The notes beneath the pieces were generated by a model that made no database searches, was not told where the DNA came from, and saw only the letters and a list, made by a program, of their open reading frames with translations. Shown in pieces: positions 28,789-37,860 of a stretch of 64,000 bases of DNA. Positions within the stretch are counted from its first letter, which is position 1. Every line of letters starts with the position of its first letter. The stretch comes from Paracoccus amoyensis (GTDB lineage: Bacteria > Pseudomonadota > Alphaproteobacteria > Rhodobacterales > Rhodobacteraceae): positions 496,001-560,000 of the forward strand of contig NZ_JACOQL010000002.1 in NCBI RefSeq assembly GCF_014490725.1, in the 5' to 3' direction. The position numbers were made by a program, and so were the translations under genes.

Positions 28789-30228
28789 ATGATGCGCGGC
28801 ATGTGGGCTTCTGCTTTTGTTCTGATCAATACCGCGCTGACATGGACGCTGATTGCCCGCGTGCTGATCAGGCCAAGGCTGGACCCCTCGGTCCGGCTGG
28901 CCTGGATCATGGTGATCGACGCGGTTCCGGTGGTTGGCATCCTGGCCTATGTCCTGTTCGGCGAGGTTCGGATGAACCATGCCGAGGTGCAGCGCATGGC
29001 CGACGTTCGTGACCGGCTGACGGGGCTGCGCACGCCCAGCCCGCATCTGGTGGCCCGACCGCCGGAATATGCGCGCACGATTGTCGCGACAAATGCCGCG
29101 GTTGGCGGTATGGCGGCGCTCTCGGGCAACAAGATCACGTTGCTGGAAGAATCCGATGCCGTCATCGACCATATGGTTGATGCGATCGACAGTGCCACGG
29201 ACCATGTTCATATCCTGTTCTACATCTGGCTGCCCGATCACAGCGGCCAAAAGGTCGCCGATGCCGTCAGCCGCGCGGCAAGCCGTGGCGTGCAGTGCCG
29301 GATCATCGTCGATGCCCTTGGATCGCGGTCGCTGGTGCGGTCGGAGCTTTGGGGACAGATGGAAAAGGCCGGCGCGGAATGCGTGACGGCCTTTCCCTGG
29401 GGGCTGCCCTTTGTCAACATCCTGTTCAAACGCCTGGACCTGCGCAATCACCGCAAGGTTCTGGTCGTGGACAACAGGATCGGCTTTACCGGCAGCCGCA
29501 ACTGTTCTGACATGGCTTTTGCCGTGAAGCCGCGCTTTGCCCCCTGGGTTGATGTCTTCTTTGCGGTCAAAGGCCCGGTGGTGCGCCAGTTGCAATCGGT
29601 TTTTCTGGCGGACTGGATGAGCTATACCGGACGCGATCTGGGCGACATGCTGCAACTGGTGGACGCTGTCGGTGATCCGGGCGAGGTGGCACAGGCCATC
29701 CCGACCGGCCCCGACCGTCGCGCGGGCAGCATTTCCGACTGCCTGATCACCATGCTGGCAACGGCCCAGGAAAGCGTCACCATCACAACACCCTACTATG
29801 TTCCCGATGCGGCGCTGGATTCCGCGATCCGTGCGGCGGCACGGCGAGGGGTGCATGTGACCATGATCCTGCCTGCCCGGAATGATTCGCTTGTCGTCGG
29901 CGCGACCAGTCAGGGGTTTTATTTTGGCCTGCTGTCGGCGGGGGTGCGGCTGATGCTGTATCAACCTGGGTTGCTGCACGCCAAGATCATGACCGTCGAT
30001 GACCGCATGGCGATGATCGGCAGCGCCAATCTGGATCGCCGCAGCTTCGAATTGAATTACGAAATGAACATGTGCGTCTTTGATGCCGGTTTTGTCGACG
30101 ATCTGAATGCCCGGCAGGCCACCTATATCGAGAGATCCCGTGAAATGACCCTACGCGAAGTCAGGGATTGGAGCAGGTTGCGGCGGCTGCGCAACAACCT
30201 GTTCGCGCTGGCATCGCCATTGCTGTGA
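28789..30228 (+). CDS. cls: cardiolipin synthase (phospholipase D family)
   Basis: About 479 residues. Two N-terminal membrane helices (SAFVLINTALTWTLIARVL and LAWIMVIDAVPVVGILAYVL) are followed by two PLD repeats, each with an HKD motif: HRKVLVVDNRIGFTGSRN and HAKIMTVDDRMAMIGSAN. It makes cardiolipin from phosphatidylglycerol or related phospholipids at the inner membrane. Candidate ATGs at 28789, 28792 and 28801 are close together; the frame opens at 28693 inside accD, but those residues do not resemble the family. It diverges from accD with about 80 bp between starts. End to end it has the usual Cls length. Confidence 0.92.
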   Translation: MMRGMWASAFVLINTALTWTLIARVLIRPRLDPSVRLAWIMVIDAVPVVGILAYVLFGEVRMNHAEVQRMADVRDRLTGLRTPSPHLVARPPEYARTIVATNAAVGGMAALSGNKITLLEESDAVIDHMVDAIDSATDHVHILFYIWLPDHSGQKVADAVSRAASRGVQCRIIVDALGSRSLVRSELWGQMEKAGAECVTAFPWGLPFVNILFKRLDLRNHRKVLVVDNRIGFTGSRNCSDMAFAVKPRFAPWVDVFFAVKGPVVRQLQSVFLADWMSYTGRDLGDMLQLVDAVGDPGEVAQAIPTGPDRRAGSISDCLITMLATAQESVTITTPYYVPDAALDSAIRAAARRGVHVTMILPARNDSLVVGATSQGFYFGLLSAGVRLMLYQPGLLHAKIMTVDDRMAMIGSANLDRRSFELNYEMNMCVFDAGFVDDLNARQATYIERSREMTLREVRDWSRLRRLRNNLFALASPLL

Positions 30229-30318
30229 TGCGGCAAAGCGGTCGAATGCTTGTTTCGGACGATCGGCACAGCTATCCCGGATGGACCGCCGTCAATGACG
30301 GGATGGCATGGGCAAAGG

Positions 30319-31017
30319 ATGAAAGCATTGGGCTGGAACAGGCTTTGGCAACGCAGACGCTCTGACGCAGCCGGGCAGAGGGTTGCTGGGCAGGGGCGTG
30401 TAGTCGCAGACCGCTCTGTCATGCGCCGCATTGAAACTGCACATGGACTGCCAGCCGTGAATCCCGGGACCGATTGGCAGTGGCGGCCTGTGTCACTGTC
30501 CGGCACGATACAGCCGGCCATTCTGGAGAAGCCTCAGGTCGGATGTGGTTTCGGGCCAGAACTGACCCTTTGGCACGATTGCCCGGACTGTGCATTAAGC
30601 CTGCGACAGCTTGTCGGTCTGGGAAACCCTGACTACGCCCTGCAATTCGAGGGGCGCGATTTCGGCGGCGAATATCTGTCCGTGTCGATGAATCTGCCGG
30701 ATGAACTACTGGCCGATCTTGGCCCTTTTCATGTTCTGCGGGTTGATGGCGCGTTCAGCGCCACGGCATCAATTATTGTCTATGCGCGGCTTAATCTGGT
30801 TCAGGGGCCGAATACGGCGAAAATACTGCGTCAATTGGGCGAGCCCATCGACGGGCAGGGTGCCTTGCGTCTGGCCGAATTTGATCTTGCCTATGCCGAT
30901 ATTTCTCCTCGGGCGGTGGACAGGGCGTGGCTGGATTTGATCTTGCAATCGCCGGGTCAGAACACTGTCACGGTGCATGATCTGGTGATGTCGCGGCATC
31001 CACGAGCACAGTTCTGA
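30319..31017 (+). CDS. hypothetical protein (DUF6478-like)
   Basis: About 232 residues, starting at ATG 30319 or further upstream in the same open frame (30250). No signal peptide or membrane helix. Conserved-looking blocks are LWHDCPDCALSLRQLVGLG, FEGRDFGGEYLSVSMNLP and a C-terminal DLVMSRHPRAQF; the run WHDCPDC is notable. I believe it is a Rhodobacterales-restricted family (DUF6478), recalled rather than searched. Function unknown. It lies between cls and the polyamine operon on the plus strand and need not be cotranscribed with either. Confidence 0.6.
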   Translation: MKALGWNRLWQRRRSDAAGQRVAGQGRVVADRSVMRRIETAHGLPAVNPGTDWQWRPVSLSGTIQPAILEKPQVGCGFGPELTLWHDCPDCALSLRQLVGLGNPDYALQFEGRDFGGEYLSVSMNLPDELLADLGPFHVLRVDGAFSATASIIVYARLNLVQGPNTAKILRQLGEPIDGQGALRLAEFDLAYADISPRAVDRAWLDLILQSPGQNTVTVHDLVMSRHPRAQF

Positions 31018-31150
31018 CCGCAATTCTGACCGCAAGCTGTAGGCCGAACTGTCATCAAACCGACACCATGCTTATGGCTTTTCTTGCGAAAGATGGGTGC
31101 GATGGCTATATCGTGCCTTTCTTGTTTTGCGCCCGACGCGAGGAAGCTGG

Positions 31151-32251
31151 ATGAGCGAACTGCAAACGCCCTTTTACCTGATCGACATCGCCAAGTTGCG
31201 CGGCAACATGGAAAAGGTTGCTTATCTGCGCGAACGGTCAGGGGCCAAGGCTTTGCTGGCACTGAAATGCTTTGCCACATGGTCGGCCTTCGATTTCATG
31301 CGCGACTTCATGGATGGAACAACCTCATCCTCGCTGTTCGAGTTGCGTTTGGGGCACGAGGAATTCGGCAAGGAAACCCATGCCTATTCCGTCGCCTGGG
31401 CTGACCATGAAATCGACGAAGCGATCAGCTATGCCGACAAGATCATTTTCAACAGCCTGTCGCAGCTTGACCGCTTTGGTGACAAAGCCAAGGGTATCAC
31501 CACGGGCCTGCGCCTGAACCCGCGCTTTTCGACCAGCGGCTTTGATCTGGCCGATCCCGCGCGACCGTTTTCGCGGCTTGGGGAATGGGATATTTCGCGA
31601 CTGGAAGCGGCCATGGATCGCATCAGCGGCGTGATGATCCATTATAATTGCGAAAACGGCGATTTCGACCTGTTCGATCATCAGTTGACGCGCATCGAAG
31701 CTGAATTTGGCGACATTTTGCAACGGCTGGATTGGGTCAGTCTTGGCGGCGGCATCCACTTTACCGGCGAAGATTATCCGTTGGACAAGCTGGCCGACCG
31801 GCTGAAGGCGTTTCAGGAAAAATTCGGCGTTCAGGCCTATCTTGAACCGGGTGAGGCCAGCATCACCAAAACCACGTCGCTAGAGGTGTCGGTGCTGGAC
31901 ATCATCAATAACGGCAAGGATGTCGCCATCGTCGACAGCAGTATCGAGGCGCATATGCTCGACCTGCTGATCTATCGCGAAACCGCCAAGCTGCCGCAGG
32001 ACGGGGATCACGAATACCAGATCGCGGGCAAGACCTGTCTTGCCGGTGACATCTTCGGCGATGGACGGTTCGTCCGACCGCTTCAAATCGGGGACCGGAT
32101 CAGCATAGCGGATGCCGCCGGTTATACGATGGTCAAGAAAAATTGGTTCAACGGTGTGGCGATGCCGTCCATCGCGATCCGCGAAGAAGATGGAACGATC
32201 CGTCTGGTTCGTGAATTCCCCTATGACGATTACAAGCGCAGCCTTTCCTAA
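31151..32251 (+). CDS. nspC: carboxynorspermidine/carboxyspermidine decarboxylase
   Basis: A 366-residue PLP enzyme of the alanine racemase-fold decarboxylase family. The Schiff-base lysine is in LLALKCFATWS (Lys39), and later blocks include GLRLNPRFSTSGFDLADPA, HYNCENGDFDLF, the glycine-rich SLGGGIHFTGEDYP and EPGEAS for phosphate binding. It removes CO2 from carboxyspermidine or carboxynorspermidine to give the polyamine. The frame opens at 31097; the ATG at 31151 is used because it begins the family sequence (ELQTPFYLIDIAKLR). The dehydrogenase partner starts 40 bp downstream with its own AAAGGAG. Confidence 0.93.
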   Translation: MSELQTPFYLIDIAKLRGNMEKVAYLRERSGAKALLALKCFATWSAFDFMRDFMDGTTSSSLFELRLGHEEFGKETHAYSVAWADHEIDEAISYADKIIFNSLSQLDRFGDKAKGITTGLRLNPRFSTSGFDLADPARPFSRLGEWDISRLEAAMDRISGVMIHYNCENGDFDLFDHQLTRIEAEFGDILQRLDWVSLGGGIHFTGEDYPLDKLADRLKAFQEKFGVQAYLEPGEASITKTTSLEVSVLDIINNGKDVAIVDSSIEAHMLDLLIYRETAKLPQDGDHEYQIAGKTCLAGDIFGDGRFVRPLQIGDRISIADAAGYTMVKKNWFNGVAMPSIAIREEDGTIRLVREFPYDDYKRSLS

Positions 32252-32291
32252 GGCACCAACTTGTGCCCCTGACACGATAAAGGAGTCGGAA

Positions 32292-33521
32292 TTGGCCAGA
32301 AAGAACGTCCTCATCATCGGCGCGGGTGGCGTCGCGCAAGTTGTCGCACACAAGGTCGCACAGCAGGCTGCCGAATTCGGCGATCTGCATATTGCGAACC
32401 GGACGAAATCCAAGGCGGATGCGATCATCGCCTCGTTGCGCGAAAAGGGGCACAAGATGCCCTTTACCAGCCACACGCTGGACGCGATGGATTCGGCGGC
32501 GGTGGCGGCGCTGATCGAAAAGCTGGACGTGAAGATCGTCATCAATGTGGGCACGGCTTTTGTGAATATGACGGTTCTGGAAGGCTGTATCCGCGCCGGT
32601 GCAGCCTATATCGACACCGCGATCCACGAAGACCCGGCCAAGGTTTGCGAAACGCCACCCTGGTATGGGAACTACGAATGGCGGCGTCGCGATGATGTGG
32701 CCAAGGCGGGCATCACCGCCATTCTGGGCGCCGGTTTCGATCCGGGCGTGGTGAACGCCTATGCCCGCTTTGCCGAGGATGAGTATTTCGACAAGATCGA
32801 CAGCATCGACATTGTCGATATCAACGCCGGTTCGCATGGCCGTTATTTCGCCACGAATTTCGACCCCGAGATCAATTTCCGCGAGTTTACCGGCACCGTC
32901 TATGCGTGGCAGGGCGGCAAGTGGACTGAAAACAAGATGTTCGAGGTGGGCCGCGAATGGGATCTGCCCGTCGTCGGCAAGCAGAAGGCCTATCTGTCCG
33001 GTCATGATGAGGTTCACAGCCTGTCGGCCCGCTACAAGACGGCGGACGTTCGTTTCTGGATGGGGTTCGGCGATCACTACATCAACGTGTTCACCGTGCT
33101 GCAAAGCCTTGGCCTGCTGTCCGAACAGCCGGTGAAAACCGCCGAGGGGCAAGAGGTGGTTCCGCTGAAACTGGTCAAGGCCGTGCTGCCCGATCCGGCC
33201 AGCCTGGCACCCAACTATACCGGCAAGACCTGCATCGGCGATCTGGTCAAGGGCAAAGGCCCGGACGGCAAGGAAGCCGAGGTGTTCGTCTACAACGTCG
33301 CCGACCACAAGGATGCGTTCAACGAGGTCGGCAGTCAGGGCATCAGCTATACCGCCGGTGTGCCGCCCGTGGCCGCTGCCGTGCTGATCGCCCGCGGCAT
33401 CTGGAATGTGAAGAAAATGGTCAATGTCGAAGAGTTGCCCGCGCGGCCGTTCCTGGAGCTGTTGGGCGACATGGGCCTGCCCACCCGCGTGATTGACGCG
33501 ACAGGGGATCATCCAATCTGA
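32292..33521 (+). CDS. carboxynorspermidine/carboxyspermidine dehydrogenase (saccharopine dehydrogenase family)
   Basis: A 409-residue enzyme of the saccharopine-dehydrogenase fold. The N-terminal Rossmann loop is VLIIGAGGVAQVVAHKVA, and HEDPAKVCETPPWYGNYEW and VVNAYARFAEDEYFDKIDSID match the carboxynorspermidine synthase branch. It condenses aspartate semialdehyde with putrescine or diaminopropane, using NADPH, and feeds NspC upstream. The start is TTG 32292, with AAAGGAG eight bases before it; no suitable ATG exists. The pair gives spermidine-type polyamine synthesis without S-adenosylmethionine decarboxylase. Confidence 0.93.
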   Translation: MARKNVLIIGAGGVAQVVAHKVAQQAAEFGDLHIANRTKSKADAIIASLREKGHKMPFTSHTLDAMDSAAVAALIEKLDVKIVINVGTAFVNMTVLEGCIRAGAAYIDTAIHEDPAKVCETPPWYGNYEWRRRDDVAKAGITAILGAGFDPGVVNAYARFAEDEYFDKIDSIDIVDINAGSHGRYFATNFDPEINFREFTGTVYAWQGGKWTENKMFEVGREWDLPVVGKQKAYLSGHDEVHSLSARYKTADVRFWMGFGDHYINVFTVLQSLGLLSEQPVKTAEGQEVVPLKLVKAVLPDPASLAPNYTGKTCIGDLVKGKGPDGKEAEVFVYNVADHKDAFNEVGSQGISYTAGVPPVAAAVLIARGIWNVKKMVNVEELPARPFLELLGDMGLPTRVIDATGDHPI

Positions 33522-33542
33522 TGGTGTGATCAGGGAAGAGAG

Positions 33543-33567
33543 AATGGCGGTCCATTGGGCCGCCATT
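33543..33567 (+). terminator. terminator of the carboxy(nor)spermidine operon
   Basis: AATGGCGGTCC pairs with GGGCCGCCATT (one G-T pair) around ATT, followed by TTG. It lies 22 bases after the dehydrogenase stop. Confidence 0.8.
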
Positions 33568-33572
33568 TTGTT

Positions 33573-33906
33573 GCTAAAGCTTTGCTCAACAGGCTCATTA
33601 TCGATGATACATGGAAATGCCTGATGGACTTAACCAGAGTGAGGTTTAACGTCAAAAGGCGGTTTTCGAGGTGGCTCGGTGTTGCTGCGGCCTGGCTCGT
33701 CGTGGTTCGGTTATGAGCCCGGTAATGATCAAAAATGATCGAACTGCCGCTGAACTCTGGAATCCTGATGGAACTCAAATGACTTCGGGTGATCGGAAAC
33801 GGCATGGTGAAACGATGACGAAGGAGAAGTCTTCGTTCCTTGTGTCAAAAGATGGGCAGGCAAAAATACGCCAAAAATTCAAGATAGGGGTCAGATCCTA
33901 AACCTT
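33573..33906. other. gene-free segment of unlike composition
   Basis: No convincing gene: the short open frames on either strand lack coding-like sequence and known motifs. Base composition is visibly less GC-rich than the neighbours. It ends in AGGGGTCAGATCC, a short string that I associate with transposon-linked flanks (RAYT-type) in other genomes, but no transposase or paired repeat is present here. Confidence 0.35.
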
Positions 33907-33910
33907 ACAA

Positions 33911-33942
33911 AAAGCGGGACGGCGTTTGGCCGCCCCGCTTTG
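33911..33942 (-). terminator. terminator of the small exported-protein gene
   Basis: AAAGCGGGaCGGC and GCCGcCCCGCTTT form a 12-bp stem with one mismatch and a GTTTG loop. Read on the minus strand it ends in TTTTTG just past the stop at 33973. Confidence 0.75.
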
Positions 33943-33972
33943 CTACAGGCATACTCAATATGACGGTGCCGA

Positions 33973-34386
33973 TTATCCCTCGGGCAGCTGTGCTGCGACC
34001 TGATTGACGGCGGCTTCAATTTGTTTGCACTGCGCTTCGACCGTGGTGCCCTGCTGGGAAGCGGCATCGGCCAAGGCGATTTCGGTTTCGCCGATGGCGA
34101 CGGTGCCTGCGGCGCCCTTTTCCTCGGCTGCGGTGCCCGCATCGGCGTCACCTGGGGGCAGCATGCCCAGCATCTTTTCCTGCGCGGCAACGGCTTCGGC
34201 GCCGGTAAAGCCCTGCTCCTGGCAATGCTTCAGGATTCCCAGCTGATTGCGCGCGGCCAGATAAGCCTGAGACGGGTCGATCGCGGTTGCCTGCGGAGCC
34301 TGTGCAGGGGCCTGCGCGGCAGTTTGTGCGAAAGCTGCCGGGGCGGTCAGGGCGATCCCCAGTGCGAGTGCGATATGACGATACAT
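33973..34386 (-). CDS. small exported Ala/Gln-rich protein
   Basis: A 137-residue protein with a Sec signal (MYRHIALALGIALTAPAAFA, cleavage before QTAAQ). Mature part: an Ala/Pro/Gln linker, a helical segment (YLAARNQLGILKHCQEQGF), an acidic central part, and a C-terminal helix with VEAQCKQIEAAVNQVAAQL. Two conserved-looking cysteines (in LKHCQ and EAQCK) could form a disulfide. Similar Rhodobacteraceae proteins carry the name pore-forming ESAT-6 family in databases; I recall this but cannot verify it, and no ESAT-6 WxG motif is visible. No function assigned. AAGGAGTTCTGA precedes the ATG. Confidence 0.65.
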   Translation of the reverse strand: MYRHIALALGIALTAPAAFAQTAAQAPAQAPQATAIDPSQAYLAARNQLGILKHCQEQGFTGAEAVAAQEKMLGMLPPGDADAGTAAEEKGAAGTVAIGETEIALADAASQQGTTVEAQCKQIEAAVNQVAAQLPEG

Positions 34387-34786
34387 TCAGAACTCCTTGT
34401 GTCCGTCTTTATGGGCGCACGGTATGGTGCGCTTGATCAGATAACCGCCTTAATCGGAAATTGTTCACGCATTGTGACAGATTGAAAGAATTTAGCGAGG
34501 TTCCGCCGATCGTCTGCCAAGCGCCATAGTTCGGTCAGCAAATTTCGGCTTGGCCCCACACAGTGAGATCACCCGTGATCATAACGACGTCAGATCCGCC
34601 AAATCCGCCGCTTTTGCCGTCCCTGTCATTGGGCTGGTTATTATTCCCAAAAATGGAAAAGTATTCCAAACGATCTTGGAAAATCACATTGTCTCGCATA
34701 TGCAGAGCGCCATATTGTACCCCAAGGTATACCGGATTCGGGGATGTCGCGCGTCCCGTCCAAAGCGGTGGAAGAGGAGATCTGTG
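34387..34786. other. intergenic region upstream of glcB
   Basis: No gene is seen in this 400-bp gap. The open frame of glcB extends back to 34550, but those codons are not malate-synthase-like. It would carry the glcB promoter and the divergent promoter of the small exported protein. The A/T-rich stretches at 34641-34720 are the likeliest promoter area. I see no clear operator. Confidence 0.4.
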
Positions 34787-36946
34787 ATGAGCGATACTGC
34801 ATATACGACCAGGCATGGCCTTGAAGTTGCCACAGAATTTGCGACCTTTGTCGAAAACCAGCTGCTGCCCGGAACGGGTGTCGAGGCGGATCGCTTCTGG
34901 TCGGGTTATGCAGAGTTGCTGAATGATTTCGTGGGTGAGAATCGCGATCTTCTGGCCCGCCGCGAAGAGTTGCAGACCAAGATCGATGAGTGGCACAAGG
35001 CCCGTGGAAATCAGGAATGGGACGCCTCTGCCTATCGCGACTTCCTGACCCGGATCGGCTATCTGGTCCCGGAACCTGCCGCATTTGCCATCGACAACGG
35101 GAATGTTGACCCAGAGATCGCGTCGGTTGCCGGGCCGCAGCTTGTCGTTCCGGTCAGCAATGCACGCTTTGCGCTGAACGCTGCCAACGCCCGTTGGGGG
35201 TCGCTGTATGATGCCGCCTATGGGTCGGATGTGATGGGACCGCCCCCGGCTGGTGGCGGCATTGATCCTGCGCGCCGTGACAAGGTCGTTGTCTGGGCGG
35301 CGAAGTTTCTTGACGACACTTTCCCGCTGACATTCGGCAGCCATGCTGACGTGACCGGATACCGGGCGGACCCGGACGGCTTGCACGCGACCGTCGATGG
35401 CAAGGATGTCGCGCTGAAAGACCCGTCGGCTTTTGTCGGCACGCGTCAGGCCGGCAAGGATACCGGATATGTCCTGCGCCATAACGGGTTGCATGTGGAA
35501 CTGGTCATCAACTCCGACCATCCCATTGGCGCTGCCTCGAAATCGGGCCTGCGCGATGTGGTGATGGAGGCGGCATTGACCGCCATTCAGGATTGCGAAG
35601 ACAGCGTTGCTGCGGTGGACGCCGAAGACAAGGTCGGCGTTTATGCCAACTGGCTGGGTTTGATGAAGGGTGATCTGACCGAAAGCTTTGACAAGGGCGG
35701 CAAGACGATGACCCGCCGTCTGGCCGATGATCGTATCATATCAGCGCCCGATGGCAGCACGGTCATCCTGCCGGGGCGTGCGCTGCTGCTGGTGCGTAAT
35801 GTGGGCCATCTGATGACCACCGATGCGGTCAAACTGAACGGGCAGGAAACGCCCGAAGGGTTGATGGATGCGATGGTCACGGTTGCCGCCGCCATCCACG
35901 ATCTGAACCGCAGCGAAGGTCTGGGCAACAGCCGCGCGGGTTCCGTCTATGTGGTGAAGCCGAAAATGCACGGCCCGGACGAGGCCGCTTTTGCCGACCG
36001 CGTCTTTACCAAGGTCGAACAGGTGCTGGGCCTGCCGCAAAACACCGTCAAGCTGGGCCTGATGGATGAGGAACGTCGCACCAGCGCCAACCTTGCCGCT
36101 TCGATCAACGCGATCCGCAACCGCATCGTGTTCATCAATACCGGTTTTCTCGATCGCACGGGCGATGAGATTCACACATCGATGCAGGCGGGCGCCTTTG
36201 TCGGGCGTGACGGGATGCGTCAGGCGGGGTGGCTGTCTGCCTATGAGGATCGCAACGTGCTGATCGGTCTGGCTGCGGGGATGCGCGGCAAGGCGCAGAT
36301 CGGCAAGGGCATGTGGGCCAAGCCCGACGCGCTGGCCGAAATGTTGCAGGTCAAGATCGGGCATCCGAAGGCTGGCGCGAATACCGCATGGGTGCCCAGC
36401 CCGACCGCCGCAACATTGCACGCGATGCATTACCATATGGTCAACGTCGCCGATGTGCAGGACCAGCTGGCGGGCAAGCCGGTTCCCGATCTGGACATCC
36501 TGCTGACGCCCGCGCTGGTCGGCGATACGCCCATGTCGCGCGAAGATATCCTGCGCGAAGTGGACAACAGCTGTCAGGGCATCCTTGGCTATGTCGTCCG
36601 TTGGGTCGATCAGGGCATCGGTTGTTCCAAGGTGCCCGATATCGACGATGTGCAGCTGATGGAGGATCGTGCGACCTGCCGGATCAGCGCGCAATACATG
36701 GCCAACTGGCTGGAGCAGGGCCTGATCACGAAGGATCAGGTTCAGGACGCGTTGCGCCGCATGGCGGCGAAAGTGGACAGCCAGAATGCGGGAGATCCGA
36801 ATTATTTCCCGATGGCCCCTGATTTCGACGGACCGGCCTTCAAGGCCGCGGAAGATCTGATCTTTACCGGCACCAAGCAGCCGTCCGGTTATACCGAACC
36901 GGCCCTGCATGCCCGCCGGAAGGAAGCAAAGGCCCTGCGCCGCTAA
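34787..36946 (+). CDS. glcB: malate synthase G
   Basis: A 719-residue malate synthase G, which condenses glyoxylate with acetyl-CoA to malate. The length is that of the G isoform (about 720) and not the shorter A form. Motifs include VPVSNARFALNAANARWGSLYDA (read in parts), FVGTRQAGKDTGYVLRHNGL and AAITAIQDCEDSVAAVDAEDK, the last being the Asp/Glu metal site, with RAGSVYVVKPKMHGPDE and LGLMDEERRTSANL further on. The ATG at 34787 has AGAGGAG upstream. No isocitrate lyase gene lies nearby. It serves glycolate, glyoxylate or acetate growth. A hairpin separates it from the convergent aroE-like gene. Confidence 0.96.
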   Translation: MSDTAYTTRHGLEVATEFATFVENQLLPGTGVEADRFWSGYAELLNDFVGENRDLLARREELQTKIDEWHKARGNQEWDASAYRDFLTRIGYLVPEPAAFAIDNGNVDPEIASVAGPQLVVPVSNARFALNAANARWGSLYDAAYGSDVMGPPPAGGGIDPARRDKVVVWAAKFLDDTFPLTFGSHADVTGYRADPDGLHATVDGKDVALKDPSAFVGTRQAGKDTGYVLRHNGLHVELVINSDHPIGAASKSGLRDVVMEAALTAIQDCEDSVAAVDAEDKVGVYANWLGLMKGDLTESFDKGGKTMTRRLADDRIISAPDGSTVILPGRALLLVRNVGHLMTTDAVKLNGQETPEGLMDAMVTVAAAIHDLNRSEGLGNSRAGSVYVVKPKMHGPDEAAFADRVFTKVEQVLGLPQNTVKLGLMDEERRTSANLAASINAIRNRIVFINTGFLDRTGDEIHTSMQAGAFVGRDGMRQAGWLSAYEDRNVLIGLAAGMRGKAQIGKGMWAKPDALAEMLQVKIGHPKAGANTAWVPSPTAATLHAMHYHMVNVADVQDQLAGKPVPDLDILLTPALVGDTPMSREDILREVDNSCQGILGYVVRWVDQGIGCSKVPDIDDVQLMEDRATCRISAQYMANWLEQGLITKDQVQDALRRMAAKVDSQNAGDPNYFPMAPDFDGPAFKAAEDLIFTGTKQPSGYTEPALHARRKEAKALRR

Positions 36947-36969
36947 CCGCTTTCAGCCCTGACATATCC

Positions 36970-36995
36970 GGCAGGCATCCCGACGGGTGCCTGCC
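36970..36995. terminator. bidirectional terminator between glcB and the shikimate operon
   Basis: GGCAGGCATCCC and GGGTGCCTGCC form an 11-bp stem with a single bulged T and a GAC loop, followed by TGTTTCC. Placed 23 bases after the glcB stop and 10 bases past the convergent stop. Confidence 0.7.
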
Positions 36996-37004
36996 TGTTT
37001 CCGC

Positions 37005-37838
37005 TCAATACCGGATCGTGGCCAGTTCGCGCAACTCATCCGCCGTGGTGGTCGGGAAGCCGAAGAATTGCAGATAGGCCGGGATCTGTTCGAACAGCAT
37101 GTCGGTGCCCACCTGTGTCATGCAGCCCCGCATCTTGGCAGCGGCAAGAAAGGCGGTTTCTTCGCTTTTCATCACCACCTCACCAACGAAAGTGCTGGCG
37201 TCGATGCGATCAACCGGCATCGGCATCGGATCACCCGGCGACATGCCCATTGGGGTGGCGTTGACGACGATGTCAAAGCCCGCGGGATCGTTGCTGCCGG
37301 TCGTGACCTCGATCTGCGGGCATGCGGCGCGGATGTTTCGGGCCAGCCTTTCGGCCGATCCACTGTTGATGTCATAAAGCGCCAGACGGGTTGCGCCCGC
37401 CCCCGCCAGCGACGCCGCAATGGCCGATCCGACGCCGCCGGTGCCGACGACCAGCGCCGATCCTCCCTCGACCTTGCGGCCTTTGCGGATCACGCCGCGA
37501 ACGAAGCCTTCGCCATCGAACATATCGCCGATCAGGCGGCCATCAGCGCCACGCTTGACGGCATTGCAGGCGCCGCAGATCCGCACGGCCTGACTGACCT
37601 CATCCAGCAGCTCGACCACCTTGACCTTGTGCGGCATGGTGATCAGCGCGCCCGCGAAATTGCGCAACCGCGCCACAAGCGGCATGAAGTTCGTGAAGTC
37701 TTCGACCTCGCAGCCCATCGGGACGACCACGGCGTCTATACCCTTGGCCTCGAAATAGGGATTGTAGATCATCGGCGCTTTGAAACTTTCGGTCGGAACG
37801 CCGATATGTGCCAGAACCTTGGTGTAACCGGAAATCAT
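37005..37838 (-). CDS. shikimate dehydrogenase-like enzyme (catabolic AroE/QuiA-type paralogue)
   Basis: A 277-residue AroE-fold protein. The catalytic lysine is in ITMPHKVKV (Lys71), followed by CNAVKR (Asn92) and the aspartate of GDMFDGEGF (Asp108), which stands in place of the usual NTDG. The NADP Rossmann loop is VVGTGGVGSAIAASL. The N-terminal substrate loop, normally HSxSPxxHN, reads TESFKAPMIYN, so the acid-binding serines are altered. With its place downstream of a 3-dehydroshikimate dehydratase and transporter, I infer a catabolic oxidation of shikimate or quinate, not the biosynthetic AroE. The gap to the upstream gene is 22 bp. Confidence 0.82.
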   Translation of the reverse strand: MISGYTKVLAHIGVPTESFKAPMIYNPYFEAKGIDAVVVPMGCEVEDFTNFMPLVARLRNFAGALITMPHKVKVVELLDEVSQAVRICGACNAVKRGADGRLIGDMFDGEGFVRGVIRKGRKVEGGSALVVGTGGVGSAIAASLAGAGATRLALYDINSGSAERLARNIRAACPQIEVTTGSNDPAGFDIVVNATPMGMSPGDPMPMPVDRIDASTFVGEVVMKSEETAFLAAAKMRGCMTQVGTDMLFEQIPAYLQFFGFPTTTADELRELATIRY

Positions 37839-37860
37839 CCGCGTCTCTCTCTGCTGGGGT

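Noticed and set aside
28110..28940. accD as two real separate genes
   Set aside because: Both pieces join into one AccD by a single-base change, and neither half would be functional alone.
33530..33805. Minus-strand 91-codon open frame
   Set aside because: It covers the terminator hairpin of the polyamine operon and has no protein-like features.
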